Source of the DNA: Cornus controversa | Lineage: Eukaryota; Streptophyta; Magnoliopsida; Cornales; Cornaceae | Reading direction: 5' to 3' | Length of the DNA stretch: 64,000 nt | NCBI GenBank assembly: GCA_026545225.1 | Contig: CM048853.1 | Location: forward strand, 15,316,755-15,380,754 | Part shown: piece by piece, positions 46,850 through 57,852 of the stretch | Layout: every line of letters begins with the position of its first letter | Numbering within the stretch: the first letter of the stretch is position 1 | Made by a program: the position numbers and the translations under genes | The notes under the pieces: model-generated | What the model was told of the DNA's origin: nothing | The model's input: the letters and a program-made list of their open reading frames with translations, nothing else | Databases searched by the model: none

Positions 46850-47940
46850 TCTACCAAGCTTTACAACCCCAACTACTCCTTTCGCCTCCTTTACATGCCC
46901 TTAGAGGCCTCAACAACTTGATAATAGGAATGACCTTAGTCATCATATCTGTCGGATTTTTTGATGTCCCAATCTTCCTCACTACAATAACTCCCAATGC
47001 AATCACATCTCTGATGAAGTACAACCTCACATTGATATGCTTGGTCTTCTCATGGAACATCTGATTTTTAGTCACATGTCTAACACTCTGGCTGTCACAA
47101 ACCACAATTAAATCATCATGTTACAAGCCTAGGTCACTAACTAAGCCTCTAAACTGTATATCTTCCTTCACTGCCTATACAACTACCATGTACTCAGCCT
47201 CCATAGTAGACAATGTAATTGTAGACTGCAAAATTACCTTCGAACTAATCACACTACCATAAAGAGTGAAGAGATATCCTGTCAGGGACCTCCACCTATC
47301 AAGACTCCAACATTATCTAAATCAACATATCCAACAATACTCTCAGATGTGTCGCTGCCTCTATTATAGACTACTCCAACATTTGCAGTGCCTCACCAGT
47401 ACCGCAATATCAATTTCGCAGCTCGCCAATGGACCTTCTTAGGTCTATCTATGTATTTGCTCACTACACTAACTTCATGTGAAATGTCTGGCCTAGTGCA
47501 CACCATAACATACATGATGCTACCAATGTACTGTACTAGTATAAGTAACACAATACATGTGCTCCACCTCCTTAGTATAAGGTGATAATTATGTCAAAAG
47601 TCTGAAGTGAGCTCGCTCCTCTATCCTTGTAAATCTCCATACCCAAAATTCTCTTCGCGACACCTAAATCATTCATCTCAAATTCACAACTAAGCTGAGC
47701 CTTCAACATGTTGATTTCTCATATGTTTTTGTAAGCTATCAACATAGAGCAACAAGTACAAATATGAATCATCTGAGAGCCTATTGAGATACACACAATT
47801 ATCGAACTCACTCCTATAGTAGCCACTCCCAACCATAAAGGTGTCGAATCACTTATGCAACTATCTAGGAGACAGTTTTAGCTCATACAAAGACTTCTTT
47901 AGTAGGCGAACATGGTCTTCCTTATTATTTTGTGGCTCAA
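46850..47940 (-). pseudogene. Ty1/copia RT-RNase H C-terminal pol
   Basis: From right to left: NKEDHVRLLKKSLYELK (RT thumb side, near 47925), SYLYLLLYVD (equivalent of the RT YVDD region, near 47770), VASCMLWCALGQ/PDISHEV and YIDRPKKVHWRA in another frame (near 47490-47410), and RNase H MVCDSQSVRHVTKNQMFHEK followed by TKHINVRLYFIRD (47105-46990) and KNPTDMMTKV. Multiple stops and frameshifts make it dead. The final ORF reads out into a duplicated segment. Confidence 0.8.
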
Positions 47941-47961
47941 ATTTTGTTTCGACCTAGGTTA

Positions 47962-50900
47962 TGTTGCGACCCGATTTTGACCTGAAAAATGGGGGTCTTG
48001 GGGCAGCGCCCCTGGAAAATTTTTTATGACCCATTTTTTCACTTGTAGGTTTTGGACACGGATTAGGACTCTCTTGTAGCCCGATATATAAGGTCATCTG
48101 TAGAGATTCAAAAATTTTCTTTTTATTTAATTATTTTTTGAAATAGAATTTTAAATGATTTTTAATGTAAAATACATGTTTGGGGACTTGTATTAGCAGG
48201 TCCCGTGGACCCAGGAAATCTAAAAGTGTCAGAATGACACAAAATTTAGAGGGTAGCTTAAATAAAATATTTGACGTACTATGGAGTCAATTTGAGTTAA
48301 TCGGAGTTGTCAAAATTCAAAATGAAGCCCAAGAAGGTTTAGTGAAAAGCTAGTGGTATTTCTCTAAATATGACAGCAACGTTTATAAATAGCAAAGTAG
48401 AGAATTTAGCAATTCATTTCTCATTCTAATTAGCCGCATAGAATGAGCAATATATATCTTTATATGGCAATATCATATTCTTCCATTCTCCATTGATTTT
48501 GAGAGTCTTGGGATGATAATTATAAGGTACCAAAGAAGAAGAAGTTGGTTTATGTAACGAGGGCTCGAGTTTGATCTGTCTAGAATCGAATTCAAAGGAA
48601 GTTAATTTTTAGGTGAAAGTAAGGGATAGCTTGAGACTATAGCTATTGAGGTAGGGGGTGTGTGTTGTGTCTTTCATTTCAAGTTTAATTTCATATTTTA
48701 GGCATAAAATTGATGATTACATGTTATATATGAATTATATGGGAATTTATTGATTTAATGTGTTATATGTATGATTCTTTGGATTAGAAATGATTGGTAT
48801 ATGTTATAGAATGCTTAAATTGCTAATGTATGTATTATATGAAGAACATTGCATATGTGGAATTTTGAGAAATTGCCAAAAATCTGGTCTTGGGGGTTAA
48901 ATGTAAGCATGTGTTATTATGAGTTCTTATATGACATGCTAGAATGAACATATGGCATGAATTGGATGCAATGCATTGAGACGTGAGAATGTATATGCAA
49001 AATGTGACATATTTTATGTGTGTGAGGTGTTATTTCGAAAGTGACTCACAACAAAGTAAACAGAAAACATACCCCGAGGGTTGAAAGACCTCAAACTTGA
49101 GCAAGAGGGTTGGTTACCAACAGGTTAATAGCCCTAAAATAACTAGGAATATGGGATATGGGGCTTAGACACGTATTTGAATTATGTGTATGAGTGTGAT
49201 TCCAATTTCGAGAGCGTTTTGAGTCTTCTGTTTAACAATGTGACTTGAGTAGATTTGGTTTACGAATTCAGTTATGTCATATGTCATATGTTATTGATAC
49301 GATGAATTATGCCTCAAAGCATGTTAGTGATGTAATACCCCGTAATTTGGGGATATTTAAATTGGGTTTTTATTTATTTGATTGGATTTTTAATTATTTA
49401 AATGATTTAATTAATTTTGTCAATGCCTGTTTTTATGTGTTTAATGTGGATGTTTGAATTGTTGGTAAGTGTTGATTTAGTTAATTGTGTGTGAAATATT
49501 TGTTTTAAATATAGTTTTTTCTTTTAAATAAAATTATGTAGGTTTGGGCTACGTTTTTTTTTTTATTTTTAATTATTATCAGGTTGGGCTAGATTGCTAG
49601 GTTGGGCTATATATATTTATTTATAGTTGGGATAAATATTTTATATTGATTAGTTTAATTATTTAGGAATATTAAATAAGAGAAAAGAAAATAGGGTTTA
49701 ATAGTTTCTATGCATAGACAAGGAGAAAACGGTAGACGCTAGGAAAAGGGAGAAAATGTGATTTTGCTCAACATCACAAGGGAAGTACCTTTTCTTCTCT
49801 TCCCATTTGAATTTATAAACTCTTCACCTCTGAAACCATATATATATACATATATATGTATATATATATATATTTTATATAGCATGAATGTATTGTGTTA
49901 AACTAGGTTTTTGTTTCTATTATATAGATTGATAGAAACTAGGGTTTTATTTTTGGAGATACGTATGTTGACCAAAATCTAGGATTTCGTTTATGGAATT
50001 TATATATAGTGAATTAAATTGTGTTGTATGTATTTACATTTAATTTCTATGAACAATGTTGATGTCCAGAATTTTTTGACAAACGTATTTTGACCCCACG
50101 AGACTCATTCTCGATCAGAAATGACCCCATAAGCAGAATCCAGTAGCTTTTGCTACTGGTCCATGTTTTTTTTCAGCCGAAAACCCTCGTCTAGGTCTCC
50201 AAAATTACATTTTTTCATCCTATAGGAAAACTGCTGAATATTTCAGGAATTTGGTTCGTGGATCAAAAGAAGTCAGAATTGGCTGAAATTTAATATTTAG
50301 TAGTTTTTAATTATTAGGTTTGTTATTTATTTTTTTAGAATTTTTGGAAAAAGTTTAGTTTTTAGCGATTTCCTTGTACTGCTAGTTTACTTTTTTTTTT
50401 TTAGGTTTTCTTGTGCTGTTAGAATTAGGATTTCTTTATAATAAATACATGTGGTGTGGAGAACAGATCATGCAACCCATTCAATTATCAAGTATTTGTT
50501 AACAGTCCGAATTATTAAATTTTTTTTAAAAATTTTAAATCATTTTTAAATTAAAAAAAAGGAAAAAATAGTACTATATTATTTAACATTATTATTTATT
50601 TCAGTTAGACTTTTTTTTTCAGCATTTATAATTCTTTTTCTTTTGTCATTGTATTCTATGCTTGTTTGCTATCAGTTGTAGATATCCCTTATGTTTTATG
50701 TGTGAGACTGGCCACCTCATACGTGAAATTTGTAGGGGTATTTCAAGTGAATATTGTGGTTGTCAAATATTTTGATGTATATGCCATGGAAATGAATGTT
50801 TCAGCTTTGACTAGAATGCTAGGAAGGATGACATATAGCTATGCTATCCATGTTGAATCACATTTATGCGATGATATGAAAGGTGGAACTTGAACGAATT

Positions 50901-51790
50901 GCACAACATATTACTTTGAGCCATTGAACTTGATCATCCCCCTACATTAACATTTTCAGGATGTGGCAAAGAGGTGGTTGATGGTGAGCAACCATGAGTT
51001 GGACTTAGAGTTATAAAACTCTCCATTTAGGTCATTTTTGAATTTGTGCACGTCAGGGATGTGGACATAGTGCATTTTGAATTATGTATGGAGACTTAAG
51101 TTTTGAAATATTGCTTATATGGGTATGTGCCTTGAACTACAAATTTATGCTCTATGTATTCAATTTAAGCATGTTTATGGTTCAAGGGTGAATTGCATGG
51201 AATGTATGATGTCTTAATACTCCATTTACGATTGGGATGTTGTTTGGATGATTCTAGGGTGTTATAATGAAAATTTGGACATAAAATGGATCAAGTATAG
51301 AAACGTGTGGAGTTACAGGATTTTTGCAAAGAGGGAATTTCGATCGTGTGAAATCCACATTTTGCATGATCAAAATCCTTCGATTGTGCAAAATGGAGTG
51401 TTCGATTGTGCAAAAAATTGCAAAGCTACATAGTGTCAAAAGTCCCGAGAGTTGAAAATCTTTGATAGTACTTCACAAGTACTTCGAACAATCGAGAATT
51501 TTGATCATGCAAAATCACCATTTCGTATGTGCAAAATTGAGGTTTCAATCATGCAAAACTAGGGTTTCGATCGTGTGAAATGGGCAATTCACAATCACTT
51601 TTAGAATAAGAATGATGTTGGTTATGTGTGAGTGTGTGACCATATGTGGACCTATTGAGATGAGTATTGTATAATTGTATATATGTAATAATGACTATAT
51701 AATGATTTTTTTGCGATGCTGATGTGAGTGATGACTTGTAACTTAATCACCCTCAATTTTTGGGAGTCATAAATTGAGGCGTGACAAACA
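47962..51790 (+). repeat. 5' LTR of an old chromovirus-like element X, with nested solo LTR
   Basis: It starts TGTTGCGACCCGATTTTGACC and ends ...GAGGCGTGACAAACA directly before a PBS-like tggtgtcaaagc. A solo LTR plus one TSD copy (49331-50750) interrupts it, leaving about 2.4 kb. It shares architecture and words with LTR Y (52332-54736), for example a ...gaaagacc(t/c)(a/c)aaacttg segment (49082 and 53441). The left boundary is inferred from TG and the end of copia similarity. Confidence 0.6.
49331..50745 (+). repeat. Solo LTR of a Tekay-related family
   Basis: 1415 bp, TGTAATACCCCGTAATTTGG...GGGGTATTTCA, flanked by a perfect TSD, agtga (49326-49330 and 50746-50750). Both ends match the LTR of the intact chromovirus at 54737-57689 (start TGTAATACCCCG; last ~100 bases share gagactggccacctcat and gggtatttca). 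The middle differs and is half as long. Confidence 0.88.
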
Positions 51791-51802
51791 TGGTGTCAAA
51801 GC
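51791..51802 (+). other. Primer-binding site of element X
   Basis: tggtgtcaaagc abuts the LTR; it is a decayed form of TGGTATCAGAGC, the site complementary to initiator tRNA-Met used by chromoviruses. Confidence 0.6.
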
Positions 51803-52036
51803 ATGTTAGAGATGACATGTGGAATAGAATGAATGGTTCACTTAATGAAGGTTAAGGGTCAAATGTCGATATTAGGTTGGAACACCTAAGGACGTGGGGT
51901 AAGGGTTTGGTTTAGGTAATTCTTTTGTGTTATGTTTCCAAATACATGTTAAGTGCAATAACATGATTCTATACGTGAGTAGAATTGATTAATTGATATA
52001 TGCATATAATTAATCTTCCTAATGTTCATTAGAATC

Positions 52037-52331
52037 ATGCCACCGAGAAGAGGCTGACGTATAGGTGCAAACCCTATACCACCACCATTGATAGACGGGG
52101 CACAGTTAGTCTGAGAGATAAATATTGTCATTCAATTGTTGGCTAGGATGGCCAATGAAGGTCCACAAAATCAGGCACATGGAGGTGAAAATAGGGCAAT
52201 GAAAGTCTTGGAAATGTTCAAGAAGATGAACCCTCCTATGTTTGATGGGAGATCGGATCCTGTGGCTGTAAAAGATTGGCTTGAACAAATATCCAAACCA
52301 TTCGATATACTAAGGATAGTTGAGGATGATC
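52037..52331 (+). pseudogene. Element X gag, N-terminal fragment
   Basis: It starts MPPRRG, then TGA at 52055-52057 and a second TGA near 52109-52114, but stays in one frame to 52331. MFKKMNPPMFDGRSDPVAVK and DWLEQISKPFDILRIVEDD are the start of a chromovirus retrotransposon-gag domain. The frame is cut by the start of LTR Y. The rest of gag is expected beyond the right edge of the window. Confidence 0.75.
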
Positions 52332-54736
52332 TGTAGAGACTGTGCCCAATTTTGGCCGATTTTTTAATTTTTCATCATTTATTGCGTTAAGTGCATTTTT
52401 AATGATGTTTAAGATGTTTTGAATGCGGGAACATGTTTAGGAGGTTGGGATATGGTTTTTGGAAGTTTTGGGGACTTTTAGAAAAAGTTGACTTTTTGGT
52501 CAACGGGAGCCCCGGGATGAGGTCAAGTGAGTCCGGGAATTTCAGGAAAATTTTGGAAAATTTTATTTTTGACATGGACTAAACGAAATGTTTAGAGTGC
52601 CATGGAAGTGATTTCGAGTCCAACGGAGCTTTCGGGAATTAATTCGGAGGTCGGGAGGGTATTTTAAGGGACTGGGGGCAAAATGGTCTTTTCACACCCC
52701 TAGGAGTGATATAAATATCAATTAGGTCTAAGATATATCACTTTTACAGATCTCCTTCTCTCTCTACCTCTCCCATTTCATCTCTCTCCCTTCTCTCTAG
52801 CTTTTGAGGGCCTTAAGGTGTGATTTTCAAGAGGCCAAAGAAGGGAAGTGTGTAGGGGACTCTAAGGGCATCGGTTTGAACCGAACAAAGTTACGTTTTG
52901 GCAAGGTTGACATCGCTGGGATTTTGGTGAAGTGCTTGGAAAGCCTTCAATTTTGAGGTAGGGGTGCTAGACTCATTTCTACTTTGATCTTATAGGTCAT
53001 TTTCTATGTAGCATGAAAGATAGCTTTGGATTTCTTGAACCTAGGATTATGTATATGTGTATATATGTATCCAATTGTGAATTTATGCATATATAAATGT
53101 CTAACATGTTGGTTATGGTTTATATATGTTGTGTATGTGCAAATAAGACTATGAATACTTTTGATGAAAAATGTGTTCATTTGATTAAGGCATGAAAATC
53201 TGAGTTTTCATAAATTATGCATGAAAGATGTTATTTTTGGCTTGTAAAATGCATAAGCATAATGACTTTCATGATGTGAGTGTGTTGGCATTGTGAAAAT
53301 ATTTAGGTGGAAGGAAAAATGCATTGATTTGATAAAATGCATAGCATTGAGTGAAAAGTGTGCATTTGTGTGACAATGTGCACTATGTGACGAGTTTTGG
53401 GGCATGAGGGTGAAAATTAAGATAAGGGGATGACCCCTAGGGTGAAAGACCCAAAACTTGGCCAAGGGATTGTCGCATCCATCGGGATAGTAAACCGAGA
53501 AGCGTAAGCAGAGTTTGGGTGTCTTTGACCCTTACTATTGGTGAGATGAGTGAGCCCCCTTTGAATTGATTTCCGGACTTATGTGGTGTGAGTTATGTAT
53601 ATAAATTGTGACTTGTCCAATTTGATATATATATATATGTATATGCATTGAATGTGGAACATCACGCATGAGTTGGAAAACGTGTTTGTTTATGGGTAAA
53701 ATGCACGAACATTGTCATATAGACATGTAGCATTTTCATGTGCATTCATGCATGGCTTACGGGTTAGAGTGGGGATGGGTGGATCATTTCTACTGAGCCG
53801 TTGAGATGCTCACCCCTTTACACAAAACATTTTCAGATAAGGCGCCAATGGAGGATGAAGCTTGAACAGCGCAAAGGACCGTATTGAGTTTCTTTTGGAC
53901 TTTTGGATCTTTTGATATGTATGTAGAAGTCCATGCCGGTTTGTGGCATGTGGACTCTTTTGGAAAATGTTATTCTTATAGTTGGATAACATGTATATAT
54001 TTAAATTTCATATGTATAAGCCATGTTGGACATGTATATAAGACTTTGAACATAATTGTATGGCCAATTGGTGGGGGGGGGGCACACGTGCCCAAAAGTG
54101 TCCATTTTGAATTTAGGATGTGAAAGACATGTGCAATGATTTGTATGATTTCAATAGAAATGTATGAGGATTTGTGAGTCTATGATGATATGAATTTGTG
54201 ATTTAGAGTGTGTGTATGGTGACATACCATTTGTAGATCCTTGGAATGTTGAGTGTTAGATTTTGTTGGAAATGAAAGTGTTGCCGGTCAAATGGACACA
54301 TTCTGGCCAAATTTTGGCGAATTTTTTTGAGGGGTCTACACAACTCCAAATGGTCTGAAAGTTTTACCACATCTTCGCCTAGATGTCTAGTATTCCCAGA
54401 TTTAATTTGGTGACATTTGGACAACTACAGAATTTTATAAAAATCCGAGAATATTCTGCCACCAGATTCACTATTTCTGTTGGGCACCAACTTTGTTGTC
54501 AAAACTGCTTCATTTGGCTTACATATAGACATTGAGGTTGATGTAGTCTTGTTCCAAGTTTAGTCTAGTTTCTACAGAATTTTAGTTTGCCTCATTCCGA
54601 GTTGAAATGAATTTTCTATGAATTTTTTTATGACTGCTGCGCAGATTGCACCTGGTAGTGCACTGTCCACTAGAGGAGTTACTGTAGCAATTTAGCTACT
54701 GCCCGGAGATGCAAAATCATGGTTCCGGACCATTTC
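52332..54736 (+). repeat. LTR Y, interrupted by the intact chromovirus
   Basis: It starts TGTAGAGACTGTGCCCAATT inside the gag of X; the five bases before it (tgatc, 52327-52331) should be its TSD. It has LTR-like content related to X: a ...gatataaatatc TATA-like site near 52710, a pyrimidine-rich stretch (52745-52800), and no ORF of note. Whether it is a solo LTR or a 5' LTR cannot be seen because the chromovirus at 54737 interrupts it. Confidence 0.6.
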
Positions 54737-55659
54737 TGTAATACCCCGGAAAATTTAGGTGTCAATTTAATCTCTTTGCATTATTACTTTATTTTATTAA
54801 TTCATGTGAAATGTTTTTTTTGTTTTATATAGATTATCATTGTATGTGAGTTGTTGGTCTTTTATACATGCATATTGTCATTTATGTGAATTGGTATAAA
54901 TTGTGTATTATTTTTATTTAAATGTTTTGGGTTGGGCTAGGGAGGAATTTGGGCTAGGATGAGTGGGCTAAGGTTATGTTTAAAATGATGGGCCTAGGGT
55001 TATAATAATATTGCTTTTGCTATATTTATTTTTATTATTAATTTGATTTTTATTAGTTTTAGGAAAAACAATAAATGAATAATTAAAAACAAAAAGGAAA
55101 AGAAAAGAAGAAGAATTAGGGTTTGCCGTTGTGTTACGCACAGAACAAAAAGAGAGAAAACGAAAGAGAGAAGAGAGTGACGATCGGGTGAACCAGTTAA
55201 TTCGTCAGGAAAAAGGCAAGTTTAATTCTTCTCTTCCCCCTTGAATTCGTATGCATAGTCTAGGTTTGAGCATATATTTATATTAAAAATTTGTAATTAA
55301 TTGCATGTTAATATTTTTCTGCTATTGATGAATTTCGTGAGATTAACTATGATGATTGTATGTATATTTAATTGATTTTGTTCATGTAAGGTTATATGCA
55401 TATGTGTTCATGTATATGTATATTGTGTTAAGGAAGAAATCATTTATTTATGCAATTTGTATGAAATAATTGTTTAGTTGTGAACCTACTGTGTTGGAAT
55501 TAAATTTGTAAACAACTCTAAATCCTTAGGAAAACAGATCGTGAATTTATTGGGTTTTAAATTTTTGAATTTTGCGAAGAACCCTAGAACTTGTGAATTG
55601 GGGGTTTTTGATTCGGGTTGTTTCGGATGGGGCTTTTTGCACCAATACGTAGACGGCGT

Positions 55660-55875
55660 CGAGAGGAGAAGAATGGCGCAAAAATGGAGGCGAACGGTGG
55701 CCGGAGGAGGCCGGACCGTCGCCGGGAAGTCGCCGGCAGCGCGCTGTGCGCGCTGCTGGGCGCGCTGGGGAAGAAGCCCCAGCGCAGGGGCTTCCCCACG
55801 CGCCTGGCCGGCGCGTGCCGGCGCCGGGAAAAATATATTTGGGCCCCACTCGCGGGGGCCCACCCCTGGGTCCAC
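55660..55875. other. GC-rich, hairpin-prone island in chromovirus LTR
   Basis: A sharp GC/CpG-rich block in AT-rich LTR, with stems such as agcgcgctgtgcgcgct and ccggcgcgtgccggcgccgg and ggggcccac/gtgggcccc-like words. It is repeated in the 3' LTR (63385-63600). Confidence 0.8.
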
Positions 55876-55899
55876 TTTGGGCCCATTCCGATATATTTT

Positions 55900-56480
55900 G
55901 ATATTTTTCTTGAATTTTTGAAATTTTTGGAAAAACTTGAAAATTTGAAAAATCATTTTTTAAAAATACTTTCATGGTTCCAAAAATTCTGAAAATTTTA
56001 CTGTATGATATTGGAGATTAAATACACTTAATTTTAAATTTTCAACTCAAAACACTTTTCCCTTGTTGACCAATTAATTTTTAAAAGTACCCAAAAGCTG
56101 TCTTTTTCCTGTTTTGTAATTTTAGAAAATACTCTTACAACTCCAAAAAATTCCCAAATTTTTACTGTAACTCTCTAGAGGTTAAATACACTTGGGTTTA
56201 AAGTTTCAACTCAAAATGATCTTTCCTTGTTGCTCAATTGAATTTTAAAGTGTCAAAAAGCTGGGTTTTTCCCTTTTTGTAATTTTAGAAAATACTTCTG
56301 AAATTCCAAAAATTCCCTAAATTTTTCTGTAACTGTTTAGAGATTAAATGACCTTGGGTTTAAATTTTCACCTCGACTTGAGCTTCCCTTGATGTTCAAT
56401 TAATTTTTAAAGTGCCTAAAAGTTGGTTTTTCACCTTCTTTGGTTTATAAAAAATATTTTTAAATTACAGAAAATTCCAG
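55900..56480. repeat. Degenerate ~165-bp tandem repeats in chromovirus LTR
   Basis: Successive segments share ctgta...gattaaatacacttgggtttaa / tttcaactcaaaatgatctt and ttgtaattttagaaaatac, starting near 56001, 56164 and 56337. The last unit is the most diverged. Confidence 0.75.
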
Positions 56481-56809
56481 AATATTTTCTTAGTGTTCTT
56501 AGAAGTGAAATAGGCCCAGAAACCTAGGTAAAAGTATGTTTAGATCCCCTCAGAGATTTGAGTGCATTGGAGGTTGGTTTGAGTAATGGTTTCCTCTAAT
56601 GGGAGTTAAGTTGTTTGGAGCACATCAATTGTGCTTATTATATATATAAATGCTCATGGGATACTTGATTTAGGTTCACTTGTGAATGATTTGTTATATG
56701 GGGATAATTGCATAGCTGATAGTTCAAATGGATAGTCTGTGCAAAATTAAAAGTCATAATACATCTTGTTTATTTATTATTTCATATTGGGAATGCATTT
56801 GTAATTTTA

Positions 56810-57000
56810 TTTGGCATGTAAGGATTGCCCGGCGTGTCAGGATCGCCCATACCTAATAAGGTATCTATATTTTTATTTGGCATGTAAGGATTGCCCGGCG
56901 TGTCAGGATCGCCCATACCTAATAAGGTATCTATATTTTATTTGGCATGTAAGGATTGCCCGGCGTGTCAGGATCGCCCATCCCTATTAATGTATACATG
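56810..57000. repeat. Three 65-66-bp direct repeats in chromovirus LTR
   Basis: tttggcatgtaaggattgcc / cggcgtgtcaggatcgccca begins at 56810, 56876 and 56941. The first two copies are almost identical; the third diverges at its end. Confidence 0.92.
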
Positions 57001-57691
57001 CATCATAATCGACATATCATGATTGCATAGATTTCAAAAAATACATACATGTGTATCTTGATTTGTGAACATAAAGAAGGGGATCATTTTTACATTGTAA
57101 GGGTTGTTGAGGAAATATATGAGATGAATTGTATCTTTAAAAGTATGAACTAAATAAGGAATAAACTGAGGGGTTGAACGTATATTTATCTATTGTGTCC
57201 CTCACATTGAGGGTATGTATATTAATTCTCTGATTGGGATGTAGTAGATAGAACTTGCTCGTGGGTTTAACCCACTTTGTTGATATTTCAGGTCCCAAGC
57301 AGTTTCCCCCGCGAGGATAGAGTACTAGGGTTGGGCTGTGACAGACATCTACTCTCACCAGCCTCAGGGTAGGAATCTACATTTTCTTCAGGAATAAAAC
57401 TATGAACTCATTTAGAGGTTTTGGTTTTGGATTTTAATTTAAGTGTTGAACTTTTATTTCTTTCTGGTTAAGGGGTCCTTGGGTTACGGGACTTCCAAAT
57501 TGTATTACCAGAATTGAATGATTTATTTATCAATTTATTTTAATTCAATGGGATTTCTGTTCAGCTTTTAGCAATTTTTCTATTTCTATCCTTTGCATCT
57601 ATGCTTGTTGCTATCAGTGGTTAATATTCCTCAGGTTTTGTGTATGAGACTGGCCACCTCATGCGCGAAATTTTCTGGGGGGTATTTCATT

Positions 57692-57703
57692 TGGTATCAG
57701 AGC
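57692..57703 (+). other. Primer-binding site of the chromovirus
   Basis: TGGTATCAGAGC two bases after the LTR; complementary to the 3' end of initiator tRNA-Met, the usual chromovirus primer. Confidence 0.93.
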
Positions 57704-57852
57704 ATTCCAGGTTCAAGTGTCCTCGGGTTTTAAGGGTCTATCGTAGGGTATCTTCCGCTTTGTGTATTCTGATAAATAGGATTCTAAACATAGAGTTCAT
57801 AGTATTTTAATCTATCCTCAACGGTATTGATGTTTATCTATTTCCTCTACAG

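Larger units (their letters stand above)
46171..47950 (-). mobile_element. Ty1/copia element, 3' remnant
   Basis: The 3' LTR (46171-46828, TGTTATG...CATAACA) plus the end of pol (RT and RNase H, 46850-47940) on the minus strand. The 5' part ends at about 47950, where a different LTR begins. The gag, integrase and 5' LTR are missing. Confidence 0.8.
54737..57689 (+). repeat. 5' LTR of the chromovirus
   Basis: 2953 bp, TGTAATACCCCGG...GGGGGTATTTCA. It contains a GC-rich island (about 55660-55875), degenerate ~165-bp repeats (about 55900-56480), and three 65-66-bp repeats (56810-57000). ORFs of 100-156 codons lie on both strands around the GC island and have no recognised domain. Confidence 0.95.

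Noticed and set aside
55486..55992. Pro/Ala/Arg-rich ORFs on both strands (also 63211-63717)
   Set aside because: They lie within the chromovirus LTR and follow from its GC-rich island; no domain, and open on both strands.
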